From Luteimonas yindakuii (GTDB lineage: Bacteria > Pseudomonadota > Gammaproteobacteria > Xanthomonadales > Xanthomonadaceae): 64,000 nt of DNA. How positions within the stretch are numbered: position 1 is the first letter of the stretch; every line of letters starts with the position of its first letter. The notes beneath the pieces are model-generated. The model searched no databases. It had not been told where the DNA came from and was given only the letters and a program-made list of their open reading frames with translations. Of the stretch, positions 24,101 to 38,890 are shown one piece after another. Location of the stretch: the NCBI RefSeq assembly GCF_004803715.2, contig NZ_CP039383.2, positions 2,356,001-2,420,000 of the forward strand, given 5' to 3'. Made by a program: the position numbers and the translations under genes.

Positions 24101-24994
24101 ATGATCGAGCTGGTCATCCCCTCGCGCCGCCGCGACCTCGGCGGGTTCGAAGTCGGCCGCGTGCTGCCGTTCGCCAAGCGCCGCATGATCGGGCCCTACA
24201 TCTTCTTCGACCGGATGGGGCCGACGATGTTCGAGCCGGGCCTGCCACGCTCGGCCGACGTGCGCCCGCATCCTCACATCGGACTGTCGACGATCACCTA
24301 CCTGTTCGAGGGCGAGATCATGCACCGCGACAGCGTCGGCTCCGAGCAGCCGATCCGCCCGGGCGAGGTCAACTGGATGACCTCGGGGCGCGGCATCACC
24401 CATTCCGAGCGCTTCGAGCAGGGCCGCGCGGTGGGTGGTCCCATGGACGGCATCCAGGCCTGGGTGGCGTTGCCGGACGCGTGCGAGGAAATGGATCCGG
24501 GTTTCTGGCACTACGACGCCAGCGAGCTGCCGACCTTCGATGAGGGCGGGGTCTGGGGACGGCTGATCGCCGGCGAGCTTGCCGGCATCCGATCACCGGC
24601 TGCGATCGATTCGCCGCAGTTCTACGTGCACTGGCAACTGCGTGCCGGCACGCGGGTGTCGCTGCCGCCGGAATACCCGGAACGCGCGGTCTACGTGGCC
24701 GATGGCGCGGTGGAGATCGACGGCCAGCGCATCGAGCCCGGCAGCATGGCGGTGCTGGCGCCCGGCGCCGCGGTGACCATCGCAGCGCTCGGCGATGCGG
24801 TGGTGATGGCACTGGGCGGCGAGCCGGTGGGCGAACGCTTCATCGACTGGAACTTCGTGTCGTCATCGAAGGAACGCATCCTGCAGGCGCGCGCCGACTG
24901 GGCGGCCGGGCGGATGAAGCTGCCCGACCTCGACGACCAGGAATTCATCCCGCTGCCGCCGGCGATTGGCGCCGCGCCGGAGCCGATGTCCTGA
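24101..24994 (+). CDS. Pirin family protein
   Basis: A 297-aa bicupin of the pirin family, cytosolic and iron-binding; some members have quercetinase activity. The N-terminal cupin metal site is visible in DVRPHPHIGLSTITYLFEGE, followed by GEVNWMTSGRGITHSER, the pirin core. The second cupin spans about residues 165-240. The ATG at 24101 has a GGAG site eight bases upstream. It is monocistronic, convergent with yceI. The in vivo role of bacterial pirins is mostly unknown, so only family assignment is claimed. Confidence 0.93.
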   Translation: MIELVIPSRRRDLGGFEVGRVLPFAKRRMIGPYIFFDRMGPTMFEPGLPRSADVRPHPHIGLSTITYLFEGEIMHRDSVGSEQPIRPGEVNWMTSGRGITHSERFEQGRAVGGPMDGIQAWVALPDACEEMDPGFWHYDASELPTFDEGGVWGRLIAGELAGIRSPAAIDSPQFYVHWQLRAGTRVSLPPEYPERAVYVADGAVEIDGQRIEPGSMAVLAPGAAVTIAALGDAVVMALGGEPVGERFIDWNFVSSSKERILQARADWAAGRMKLPDLDDQEFIPLPPAIGAAPEPMS

Positions 24995-24997
24995 CCC

Positions 24998-25013
24998 CCG
25001 GCGCACGCGCCGG
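24998..25013. terminator. Hairpin between convergent pirin and yceI genes
   Basis: CCGGCG-CACG-CGCCGG forms a compact 6-bp GC stem starting three bases after the pirin stop and 15 bases before the yceI stop. It has no U-tract, so it is a weak candidate for a bidirectional terminator. Confidence 0.35.
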
Positions 25014-25027
25014 CAACATCTGCCGAC

Positions 25028-25588
25028 TCACGGTGCCGGCGCGAACGTGACCCGGGTGGAGATGGCGACCTCGTCGGGAATGATCGACACGTCGGCCCAG
25101 TCGCCAACGCCCACGCCGAATGCCAGGCGGCTGAGTTTTGCGCGACCAGCCAGCGTTGGCCGCGCGCCGTCGGTCAGGGTGAAGCTCAGGGTGACCGGCT
25201 TGCGCACGCCACGCAGCTCGAGGGTGCCGTCCGTGCTGTAGCTGCCGTCGCCCTGCGGGATGAAACCGCTGGCGGTGTAGCGCGCCTGGCCGAAGCGCGC
25301 GACGTCGAAGAAGTCCGCGGCCTTCAGCGTGGTGTCGCGATCCGTGTTGCCGGTGTTGGCGCCGGCCAGCGGGATCACCACGTCGAGGGTGGCGTCCTGC
25401 GGCGCGGCCGGATCGAAGCGCATCGTGGTGCGGAAGCCCGGGAAGCTGCCGACGAAGGTCTCGCCCTGGTACTGGCTGGCGAAGGTCAGCGCGCCGGAGG
25501 CCTGCACGTAGTCGGCAGCGGCAACGGGCGCCGCCACGGCGGAGGTTATTGCCAATGCAAGCGGCAGGAGGACAGTGCGCAGGATCAT
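25028..25588 (-). CDS. YceI-family periplasmic lipid-binding protein
   Basis: A 186-aa YceI protein: an N-terminal signal peptide (MILRTVLLPLALAITSAVAA, cleavage near 24) and a lipocalin-like barrel. Family patterns include LTFASQYQGETFVGSFPGF, the DVVIPLAGANTGNTDRDTTLKAADFFD block and GTLELRGVRKPVTLSFTL. Known homologues bind polyisoprenoids such as ubiquinone precursors. It begins one base after the cytochrome b561 stop. This pairing recurs widely and suggests a quinone- or electron-transfer-related role in the periplasm. Confidence 0.92.
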   Translation of the reverse strand: MILRTVLLPLALAITSAVAAPVAAADYVQASGALTFASQYQGETFVGSFPGFRTTMRFDPAAPQDATLDVVIPLAGANTGNTDRDTTLKAADFFDVARFGQARYTASGFIPQGDGSYSTDGTLELRGVRKPVTLSFTLTDGARPTLAGRAKLSRLAFGVGVGDWADVSIIPDEVAISTRVTFAPAP

Positions 25589-25589
25589 G

Positions 25590-26183
25590 TCAGTGCTCCA
25601 TGCGCCGGCGCGGTGCCGGCGTGCGGGGACGTTTGCGGAAAATGGAAGGCAGCATGCGGCGCAGGGTGGCGTCGCGCTGCACGAAGTGGTGGTACAGGGC
25701 CGCGCCGGCGTGCATCGCCAGCAGCGCCAGCAGCAGCCAGACGCCGACCTCGTGCACCAGCCGCGCGGACTGCGCGAGCATGGCGTCCTGGCCCGCCAGC
25801 GTCGGCAGGTTGAACTGCCTGAACCACTGCAGTGGGTAGCCCGACGCGGAGTTGAACAGCCAGCCGCTGAGCGGGATCACGAACATCAGCACGTACATGC
25901 CGGCATGGGTGATGCCCGCGATGCGCGTCTGCCACCGCGGCGTGCCGGACAGCGCATGTGCCGCGCCTGCATACAGCCGCCAGGCCAGCCGCAGCGTCAC
26001 CAGCGCGAGCAGGGTCAGGCCGAGCGACTTGTGCAGCGCATAGGCGTCGATCTTGGCGGGCGTCGTCGGCATGTCGACCATGGTCAGGCCGAGCCAGGCC
26101 AGCCAGCCGATCAGGACCACGATCGTCCAGTGCAACAGCTTGCTGACAGGGCCCCAGCGGTCGGGCGCATTGCGCAGTTGCAT
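25590..26183 (-). CDS. Cytochrome b561-family membrane protein
   Basis: A 197-aa four-helix di-heme cytochrome b561 (YodB/CybB type). Helices lie at about residues 16-34, 48-68, 85-105 and 140-160. Candidate heme ligands are His in KLLHWTIVV, ALHKSLGLTLLAL, GITHAGMYVLM, and in VHEVGVWLLLALLAMHAG. The ATG at 26183 follows a GGAGG site by seven bases, preferred over 26201. It is upstream of and nearly fused to yceI, forming a two-gene operon that probably oxidises or reduces membrane quinol. Confidence 0.92.
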   Translation of the reverse strand: MQLRNAPDRWGPVSKLLHWTIVVLIGWLAWLGLTMVDMPTTPAKIDAYALHKSLGLTLLALVTLRLAWRLYAGAAHALSGTPRWQTRIAGITHAGMYVLMFVIPLSGWLFNSASGYPLQWFRQFNLPTLAGQDAMLAQSARLVHEVGVWLLLALLAMHAGAALYHHFVQRDATLRRMLPSIFRKRPRTPAPRRRMEH

Positions 26184-26316
26184 CGGCGGACCTCCAATCA
26201 CTAAATTGCAGCTGCGGCAGATGGCGCGTCGGCGCTGCGCGATGTGTCCCGGCCGGACGCGTCCTTCGATGGCACCCCGCGTCCCGCTGCACGTGGCGAG
26301 CCCATGTTAGCCGCCC

Positions 26317-26582
26317 TCAGACCGTCCGGAACCCTGCTCCCACCGTTGCAACATCGGCCGCTTCCCGCCCCACCCTGTCCACGCGCGCCATCGGCGGGCC
26401 GTGCTGCAGCCAGGCCGCGAGTGCCTGGATGCCCGCGACATCCCCGGCGACCACGACCTCGACGCGGCCGTCGTCGAGATTGCGCGCGTGGCCGCGCAGG
26501 CCAAGCCGTTGCGCCTGCTCACCGGTGGCGGCGCGGAAGAACACACCCTGCACCCTGCCGCTGACGAGGAAGCGCGCGGCAG

Positions 26583-26586
<4 letters not shown>
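26317..26586 (-). CDS. acyP: Acylphosphatase
   Basis: An 89-aa small enzyme that hydrolyses carboxyl-phosphate bonds. The phosphate-binding loop and catalytic Arg are in FLVSGRVQGVFFRAATGEQA, and the catalytic Asn in GLRGHARNLDDGRVEVVVAG. The length is typical (about 90 aa). Its ATG overlaps the stop of the upstream thioredoxin-like gene in an ATGA junction, so it is translationally coupled as the last gene of the yihY-tlpA-acyP run. Confidence 0.95.
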
Positions 26587-29471
<2,885 letters not shown>

Positions 29472-29475
<4 letters not shown>

Positions 29476-30212
29476 TGCGGGTCGGCCGCGGAATCTGCGC
29501 GGCACTGTTGCTGGCACTCGCGTCGGCCTGCAGCACGGCTGTCGGGGCCGCGGGCGCGCAGGGCATCGATTGCGTGTCCACCGACGAGGCGACCAACCGC
29601 GATGGCTCGACGCTGCGCATCCGGCGCGACTGCAACGACGCGGTGGAAGTCGCCTGGGCTGCGCCCGGAAGCAGCAGGTTCCGGGTGGTGCTGCGCGACC
29701 CGTCGCCGGACCCGGAGGAACGCGCGCGCTCGGTGGCGTTTATCGACCTCGACGAGGACGGCATCCATGAAGTCGAAGCGACCGGCATGTGCGGCGCGGG
29801 ACCCAACTGTGCCGGCATCGTCTACCGCCTCGACCCGGCGAGCGGTACGTTCCACGAGTTCTTCGCCGGCGGTTACGCCGAGCTCTCGATCCTGGACGGT
29901 CACGTCATCGAGGCGGGCCGTGCCAGCTGCTGCGCCTGGGAGTTCCATGCCTGGCCGATCCTTCCAGGCCCACCGCCACGCGCCGCCGACGTGATGGCCC
30001 TGCGTATCGTGGTCGGGATGGATGGCGAGCACGACACCGCCGACTGCACGTTTTCGCGGCCGCGGCAGAGCGGCGATGGCTTCGACGAGGAGCTCGTGTT
30101 GCCGCCCGGCGATGCGTGGCTGAAAATCTGCGAGCACTATGGCGCCGATTACCGTGTTTCCATGCCGGTCGACGCCGCCGCGCCCCCTCTCCCAACGGAC
30201 ACGAACCCCTGA
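29472..30212 (+). CDS. Hypothetical lipoprotein
   Basis: A 246-aa protein I do not recognise. The N-terminus (MMRVGRGICAALLLALASAC) is a lipoprotein signal with lipobox ASAC at Cys20. The mature part has several Cys pairs (GAGPNCAG, ASCCAWEF, ADCTF, LKICEHYG), suggesting disulfides. The block VAFIDLDEDGIHEVEATGMC resembles an FG-GAP/integrin-type or EF-hand-like acidic Asp loop. It overlaps DUF2069 upstream (ATGA) and shares one base with the asparaginase-like gene downstream. A cell-envelope location is the only firm inference. Confidence 0.7.
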
Positions 30213-30700
30213 TGCAAGAGCTGCTGATCGTCACCACGGGTGGCACCATCGACAAGGTCTATTTCGACGACAAGTCGGACTTCCAGGTCGGTGCGCCACA
30301 GATCGGCCGGATCCTCGAGGAGCTGGGCGTGGCGTTCCGCTTCAGCGTCATTCCGATCCTGCGCAAGGATTCGCTGCACCTGACCGATGACGACCGCGAG
30401 CTGATCCGCGCGACCATCGCCGCGCAGCCGGCGCGACACGTGCTGATCACCCACGGTACCGACTCGATGGTGGACACCGCGCGCGCGCTGGCGTCGATCG
30501 GGGACCGCACCATCGTCCTCACCGGTGCGCTCAACCCGGCGCGGTTCCGTGGCTCCGACGCGGAATTCAACATCGGCACCGCGGTGGGTGCCGTGCAGTC
30601 GTTGCCGCCGGGCGTCTACATCGCGATGAACGGCCGCATCTGGGATCCGGCCACGGTGCGCAAGAACGTCGTGGCGAACCGCTTCGAAGCGGTCGGCTGA
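30212..30700 (+). CDS. Asparaginase N-terminal domain protein (single-domain)
   Basis: A 162-aa protein equivalent to only the N-terminal half of bacterial type asparaginases (about 330 aa). The first catalytic Thr motif is in LLIVTTGGTIDKVYFDDKS, and the second in HVLITHGTDSMVDTARAL (Thr-Asp pair), followed by KTxVLTGA-like TIVLTGALNPARFRGSDAEF. The C-terminal domain is absent and the gene ends cleanly. Similar stand-alone proteins are known in gammaproteobacteria, so it is probably a real short family rather than a truncation. It overlaps the preceding gene by one base (TGATG). Catalytic activity is unproven. Confidence 0.85.
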   Translation: MQELLIVTTGGTIDKVYFDDKSDFQVGAPQIGRILEELGVAFRFSVIPILRKDSLHLTDDDRELIRATIAAQPARHVLITHGTDSMVDTARALASIGDRTIVLTGALNPARFRGSDAEFNIGTAVGAVQSLPPGVYIAMNGRIWDPATVRKNVVANRFEAVG

Positions 30701-30725
30701 CGCCCGACACCGACACGCCGGGGGT

Positions 30726-31160
30726 TCAGTCCCCGCGCGTGACCGGCCCGGCCGGTTCCGGCCCCGGACCGCGCTGCATCATGCCGTCGGGTTCGGCGTA
30801 TTCGACATCGGGATCGTCGGCGAACAGCCGAAGCAGCCGTTGCGCGGCATCGTCGTCCAGCGGCGGATCGGCGATGACCAGGTCCGCGCCGACGCCGAGG
30901 CGGCGCTCCCAGCGCAGTGCCGGGCGCACGCCCTGCCGCTGCAGGCCTGCGTCCTTTGCGACGCGATCCAGCCGCGGCCGTACCGCATCGACGTCCTGCC
31001 CGGCATCGGTATGCGCGTGGTACTTGACGATGAAGCGTTGCCAGCGCTGCGCGGTCGGCACCCTGGTTTCGGCCATCGAAGTGCGCTCCTGTGCCGACGC
31101 CGGGATGCCGTGGCAGCACAGGGCCGCCAGGACCATGCACGCCGCGGATGCCAGACGCAT
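30726..31160 (-). CDS. Secreted stand-alone inhibitor I9 (subtilase propeptide-like) protein
   Basis: A 144-aa secreted protein: signal peptide to about residue 24 (AALCCHGIPASAQ), then a domain resembling the propeptide of subtilases. WQRFIVKYHAHTDAG opens it and DDDAAQRLLRLFADDPDVEYAEPDG closes it. The same pattern appears in the propeptide of the nearby S8 protease (DRFIVKYREGSDA and LMRQIAADPAVEYVEVDQ). No protease domain follows; the protein ends after a Pro-rich tail. By family knowledge, free I9 domains can inhibit or chaperone subtilases. It lies about 230 bp downstream of the S1 protease, behind an intrinsic terminator, so it is probably expressed from its own promoter. Confidence 0.8.
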   Translation of the reverse strand: MRLASAACMVLAALCCHGIPASAQERTSMAETRVPTAQRWQRFIVKYHAHTDAGQDVDAVRPRLDRVAKDAGLQRQGVRPALRWERRLGVGADLVIADPPLDDDAAQRLLRLFADDPDVEYAEPDGMMQRGPGPEPAGPVTRGD

Positions 31161-31265
31161 GGCACGTCTCCCTTCTGGTGTGACGAACGCAGCATAGCGC
31201 CGGGAATCCGACACCGCGCAAGCCCGGCCCGGTCGCGGAGTCGGGCGCGGCGACCACCGGCTCTC

Positions 31266-31299
31266 CAAAAAACACCCCCTCCCGCGTGCGGGAAGGGGC
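31266..31299 (-). terminator. Intrinsic terminator after the S1 protease gene
   Basis: On the minus strand CCCCTTCCCG...CGGGAGGGG forms a strong GC stem with a small loop and one bulge, followed by TGTTTTTTGG. The six-T run makes this the clearest Rho-independent terminator in the window. It separates the S1 protease from the I9-like gene. Confidence 0.8.
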
Positions 31300-31307
31300 T
31301 TCCGCCC

Positions 31308-31357
31308 GGGCCGGCCGGCTTTCCCGCGGGAGAGGTCACGGGAGTTCCGGCCGGCCC
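31308..31357. repeat. 11-bp perfect inverted repeat
   Basis: GGGCCGGCCGG (31308-31318) is exactly complementary to CCGGCCGGCCC (31347-31357). The 28-nt interior contains a smaller TCCCGCGGGA palindrome. It lies between the S1 protease stop (31391) and the intrinsic terminator, in the 3' untranslated region. Confidence 0.6.
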
Positions 31358-31390
31358 ACTGCCGTCGTGGGGAAGGGCGAAGTGCAGCGA

Positions 31391-35535
<4,145 letters not shown>

Positions 35536-35704
35536 CGGATACTCCCGGGGATGGGGAGACCGTGGCGGCCTCCGTGGGCGACTGCAGGCATCGGCTGTGG
35601 GCGTGGACGCAGCAGATAATTGGCGGTGGCTGACGCGACGCGGACACAAACTGACGCTAAGCGACGGTTCATGGTGAACGCAAGGCAACAACACGCCGGC
35701 CGTC

Positions 35705-35720
35705 ATCGCATGAATGCGAT
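35705..35720. promoter_or_regulatory. Palindrome upstream of the S8 protease gene (possible operator)
   Basis: ATCGCAT-GA-ATGCGAT is a perfect 7+7 inverted repeat with a 2-bp centre, 170 bp upstream of the S8 protease start and 80 bp before the convergent end of sufT. Symmetry of this size fits a dimeric regulator site, but no regulator can be named. Confidence 0.3.
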
Positions 35721-35799
35721 AGCCATCACGTATCGGGAGATTGGGTGCCGGAATTCCGACGGATAGGTTGCCTGCCGGCAACGCGGACGCGCCCGACGG

Positions 35800-36351
35800 T
35801 CAGTACATGCCGGTTTCGAGCCGCGCCGCTTCCGACATCATGTTGCGGTTCCACGGCGGGTCGAACACCAGCTCGACGTCGGCCTCGGCGATGGTCGGAA
35901 TCATCTCCAGCTTGCTGCGCACGTCGTCGACCAGGATGTCGCCCATCCCGCATCCGGGGGCGGTCAGCGTCATCTTGACCTCGACCGTCCGGGCGCCGGC
36001 CTCGGCGGGATGCACCACCGCCTCGTAGACCAGGCCCAGGTCGACCACGTTGATCGGGATCTCGGGATCGAAACAGGTGCGCAGCTGCTGCCAGACCAGT
36101 TGTTCCACCGCGGCATCGTCGGCGCCGTCGGGCAGCACCAGCGGCTCCGGCGGTTCCTTGCCGATCGCATCGGCATCGCGGCCGGCAATGCGGAACAGGT
36201 TGCCCTCGACGAACACGGTGTAGCTGCCGCCCAGCGCCTGGGTGATATAGCCCGCGCTTCCCGCGGGCAACGTCACCTCGTCGCCCTGCGGCACGAGGAC
36301 GGCAGCGCAATCGCGCTCGAAACGGACGGGTTCGCTGCTACGGGAATACAT
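35800..36351 (-). CDS. sufT: SufT-type iron-sulfur assembly protein (DUF59/MIP18)
   Basis: A 183-aa SufT-like protein. An N-terminal extension (about residues 1-75, containing VTLPAGSAGYITQALGGSYTV) precedes the MIP18/DUF59 domain: DPEIPINVVDLGLVYEAVVH, VEVKMTLTAPGCGMGDILVDDV and DVELVFDPPWNRNMMSEAARLE. The conserved Cys in APGCGMG is present. Family members assist maturation of [4Fe-4S] proteins. No suf genes are adjacent here. The start at 36351 (MYSRSSEPVRFERDC) fits the family. Confidence 0.9.
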   Translation of the reverse strand: MYSRSSEPVRFERDCAAVLVPQGDEVTLPAGSAGYITQALGGSYTVFVEGNLFRIAGRDADAIGKEPPEPLVLPDGADDAAVEQLVWQQLRTCFDPEIPINVVDLGLVYEAVVHPAEAGARTVEVKMTLTAPGCGMGDILVDDVRSKLEMIPTIAEADVELVFDPPWNRNMMSEAARLETGMY

Positions 36352-36544
36352 GTGCCGGAGATGGGGGCGCGGGGCGCGGTGGGCAAGCCGTGCATTGTAA
36401 CGGCCCGTTCCGCCGTCAGGATCCGGCATCCCGGAGCGGCTGCCGGCATGCTGCGTATCGCCCGCCACGCGAAGCCGCCCGGAACCCACCATCGGTCGGG
36501 CGCGCCGATCCCGGTATGCTGGCGCGCCCTGCCGCCCGTTGCTG

Positions 36545-36970
36545 ATGACCGCCTCCGAGCCTGCGCGCAAGTCCGCCGCGTTCCGCGCCTTCGATCTCGC
36601 CGTGCTTGCAGTGGGCTGTGCCGGTTTCGCGGCGATCTGGGTACTGCTGGCGGGTGGCTTCGCGCGCCCGCTGCACGGACTGGCCGTGGTGGCGGCGCTG
36701 GACGCGGCATTGCTGCTGCGGCTGGTGCGCATGCGCCCGGGCGTCGCGCGTGCGCTGGCCGGCGTTGCGCTGACCTCCGTGATCATCGTGCTGGCGCAAT
36801 GGGGCGTGATCGCCGGCCAGGTCGGCACGATGTTCGGCCTGTTGCCGTGGGAATCCGCGCTCAGGCTCGGTCCGTCGCTGGCCTGGACCATCGCCGGCCT
36901 GGCGCTGGATGCGGTGGCGCTGGCGTGGTTCGGTGCGGGGCTGGTGGTCGCCGCGGTGCTGTCACGCTGA
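36545..36970 (+). CDS. Hypothetical four-helix membrane protein
   Basis: A 141-aa protein I do not recognise. Hydrophobicity suggests four membrane helices (about residues 17-39, 44-60, 68-90 and 112-139). Polar residues are few, and no catalytic or binding motif is visible. The ATG at 36545 is preferred over an in-frame TTG at 36539. It lies between sufT (divergent) and pntB (convergent). The composition and continuous frame support a real gene, but no function can be given. Confidence 0.6.
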   Translation: MTASEPARKSAAFRAFDLAVLAVGCAGFAAIWVLLAGGFARPLHGLAVVAALDAALLLRLVRMRPGVARALAGVALTSVIIVLAQWGVIAGQVGTMFGLLPWESALRLGPSLAWTIAGLALDAVALAWFGAGLVVAAVLSR

Positions 36971-37028
36971 TCGGTCGAGCGCGCAGCGCCTGTCCGGACG
37001 CCGGCGTCGAGCGCGGATGCGTCGGCGC

Positions 37029-38432
37029 TCAATGCCCGCCGTCGAGTGCCTTGAGTTCCGACACCAGCGCGCCCGCCATCTCCGCGCCGTCGCCATAGAG
37101 CATGCGCGTGTTGTCGGCGTAGAACAGCGCGTTCTCGATGCCGGCGAAGCCGGTGCCCTTGCCGCGCTTGATGACGATGGTGTTCTTCGAGTCCACCACG
37201 TCGAGGATCGGCATGCCGTAGATCGGCGACGCGGGATCGGTCTTCGCCACCGGGTTGACCACGTCGTTGGCGCCGATCACCAGGCTGACGTCGGTGTTGG
37301 CGAATTCGGGATTGACGTCGTCCATGTCGGCGATGAGGTCATACGGCACGCCCGCCTCGGCCAGCAGGACGTTCATGTGCCCGGGCATGCGCCCGGCAAC
37401 CGGGTGGATGGCGAACTTCACCTTGACGCCGCGCTCGATCAGGCGCTGCGCCAGTTCCCAGATCTTGTGCTGGGCCTGCGCCACCGCCATGCCGTAGCCG
37501 GGCACGATCACCACCCGCTCGGCGAACGCCATCATCGCGGCGACGTCGCCGGCCTCGATCGATTTCTGCGTGCCCTCGATGGCCTGCGCGGTGCCGCCAC
37601 CGCCGAAGTTCGAGAACAGCACGCTGCGGATCGAGCGGTTCATCGCCTTGGCCATCAGTCGCGTCAGCAGCATGCCGGCCGCACCGACCATGGTGCCGGC
37701 GATGATCAGCGCCTCGTTGCCCAGCACATAGCCCTCGAACGCCACCGCAAGGCCGGTGAGCGCGTTGTAGAGCGAGATCACCACCGGCATGTCGGCGCCA
37801 CCGATCGGCAGCGTCATCAGTACGCCCAGCAGCAGCGCGACGACGAAGAACGCCACCACCAGCGGCACCCCCAGCGAGTGCACCAGCATGCCGCCCAGCA
37901 CCAGCGCGACGAGGAACACCGCCGCGTTGAACAGCTGCATGCCGGGAAAGCTGTAGCGCTTGTCCATGCGGCCGTCGAGCTTGGCCCAGGCGATGATCGA
38001 ACCCGACAGCGCCACCGATCCGATCAACGCGCCCAGCAATGCCAGCACCAGCGCGATGCGCGATGGCGTCACGCCAGCGTCCGACCAGCGCAACAGCTCG
38101 ACCGCGCCGATCGCCGCCGCCGAGCCGCCACCGAGGCCGTTGTAGAGCGCCACCATCTGCGGCATGTCGGTGATCGCCACGCGCTTGCCGGAGATCCACG
38201 CCAGCGCGGTGCCGATGACGATCGCCAGCACGATCAGCGCGATGTTGCCCAGCCCGGGCAGCAGGAACGTGGCGACGGTGGCCACCAGCATGCCGGCACC
38301 CGCCCAGCGGATGCCGCTGCGCGCGGTCAGCGGCGAGGCCATGCGCTGCAGGCCGAGCAGGAACAGCGTGGCCGCCACCAGGTAACTGGTTTTGACCGCG
38401 AGCATCAGCATCCCGCCGGCCTCGGGGCTCAT
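37029..38432 (-). CDS. pntB: NAD(P) transhydrogenase subunit beta
   Basis: PntB (467 aa) carries the NADP(H)-binding domain III and the C-terminal set of membrane helices of the proton-translocating transhydrogenase, which makes NADPH from NADH. The first 260 residues are hydrophobic helices. Domain III contains VVIVPGYGMAVAQAQHKIWE (NADP-binding loop), the HPVAGRMPGHMNVLLAEA block and VIGANDVVNPVAKTDPASPI, then MPILDV and VIKRGKGTGFAGIENALFY. The length is typical. The ATG overlaps the pntAB stop in an ATGA junction. Confidence 0.97.
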   Translation of the reverse strand: MSPEAGGMLMLAVKTSYLVAATLFLLGLQRMASPLTARSGIRWAGAGMLVATVATFLLPGLGNIALIVLAIVIGTALAWISGKRVAITDMPQMVALYNGLGGGSAAAIGAVELLRWSDAGVTPSRIALVLALLGALIGSVALSGSIIAWAKLDGRMDKRYSFPGMQLFNAAVFLVALVLGGMLVHSLGVPLVVAFFVVALLLGVLMTLPIGGADMPVVISLYNALTGLAVAFEGYVLGNEALIIAGTMVGAAGMLLTRLMAKAMNRSIRSVLFSNFGGGGTAQAIEGTQKSIEAGDVAAMMAFAERVVIVPGYGMAVAQAQHKIWELAQRLIERGVKVKFAIHPVAGRMPGHMNVLLAEAGVPYDLIADMDDVNPEFANTDVSLVIGANDVVNPVAKTDPASPIYGMPILDVVDSKNTIVIKRGKGTGFAGIENALFYADNTRMLYGDGAEMAGALVSELKALDGGH

Positions 38433-38728
38433 GCGCTGCCCCCGGGCCGCCGGCTCGACCGGAACATGTCGAGCATCCGCTCGGTCACCACGTAGCCACC
38501 GGCGGCGTTGCCCGCGCCCATCAGCACGGCGACGAAGCCGATCACCTTCTCCGCCGTGGTTTCGGCGTGGCCGAGCACGATCATCGCGCCGATCAGTACG
38601 ATGCCGTGGATGAAGTTGCTGCCCGACATCAGCGGCGTATGCAGGATCACCGGCACGCGGGCGATGATCACGTGGCCGGCGATCGCCGCCAGCATGAAGA
38701 TATACAGCGCCACGAATCCATCGCCCAT
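38429..38728 (-). CDS. pntAB: NAD(P) transhydrogenase subunit alpha part 2 (membrane part)
   Basis: A 99-aa integral membrane protein corresponding to the C-terminal membrane part of PntA in organisms where alpha is split into two chains. It has three helices (about residues 4-24, 36-58 and 63-83). LHTPLMSGSNFIHGIVLIGAM is the conserved transhydrogenase segment. It is translationally coupled to pntB. Unusually, the partner pntAA is not directly upstream: a three-gene module on the opposite strand separates them. Confidence 0.94.
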   Translation of the reverse strand: MGDGFVALYIFMLAAIAGHVIIARVPVILHTPLMSGSNFIHGIVLIGAMIVLGHAETTAEKVIGFVAVLMGAGNAAGGYVVTERMLDMFRSSRRPGGSA

Positions 38729-38796
38729 GTGCCCGCTCCCCTTGCCCGCCTCCGCCGGATCATACCCGGCCACGCCCGGCCCGCACGGCGTGCGTG

Positions 38797-38823
38797 TCAA
38801 CCGGCCGCCGGCACGGACGTTGA
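38797..38823 (+). promoter_or_regulatory. Candidate promoter or operator of the sigma-factor gene
   Basis: TCAACC (38797-38802) and CGTTGA (38818-38823) are separated by 15 bp. The layout resembles a group IV sigma promoter (AAC -35, CGTT -10) and also contains TCAAC...GTTGA inverted symmetry. It lies 68-94 bp upstream of the sigma-factor start, in the gap shared with pntAB. This is a by-eye suggestion only. Confidence 0.25.
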
Positions 38824-38890
38824 TACCCCCGAGCCCCGACCGAGGCCCGCCCCCACCGTGGATGGCAGCCTGTTTCCTTCCAGTGCCCGC

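Noticed and set aside
30212..30700. The short asparaginase as a truncated pseudogene
   Set aside because: It keeps both Thr motifs, has a clean start overlap and ends without remnants of the C-terminal domain downstream, so a genuine single-domain protein is more likely.
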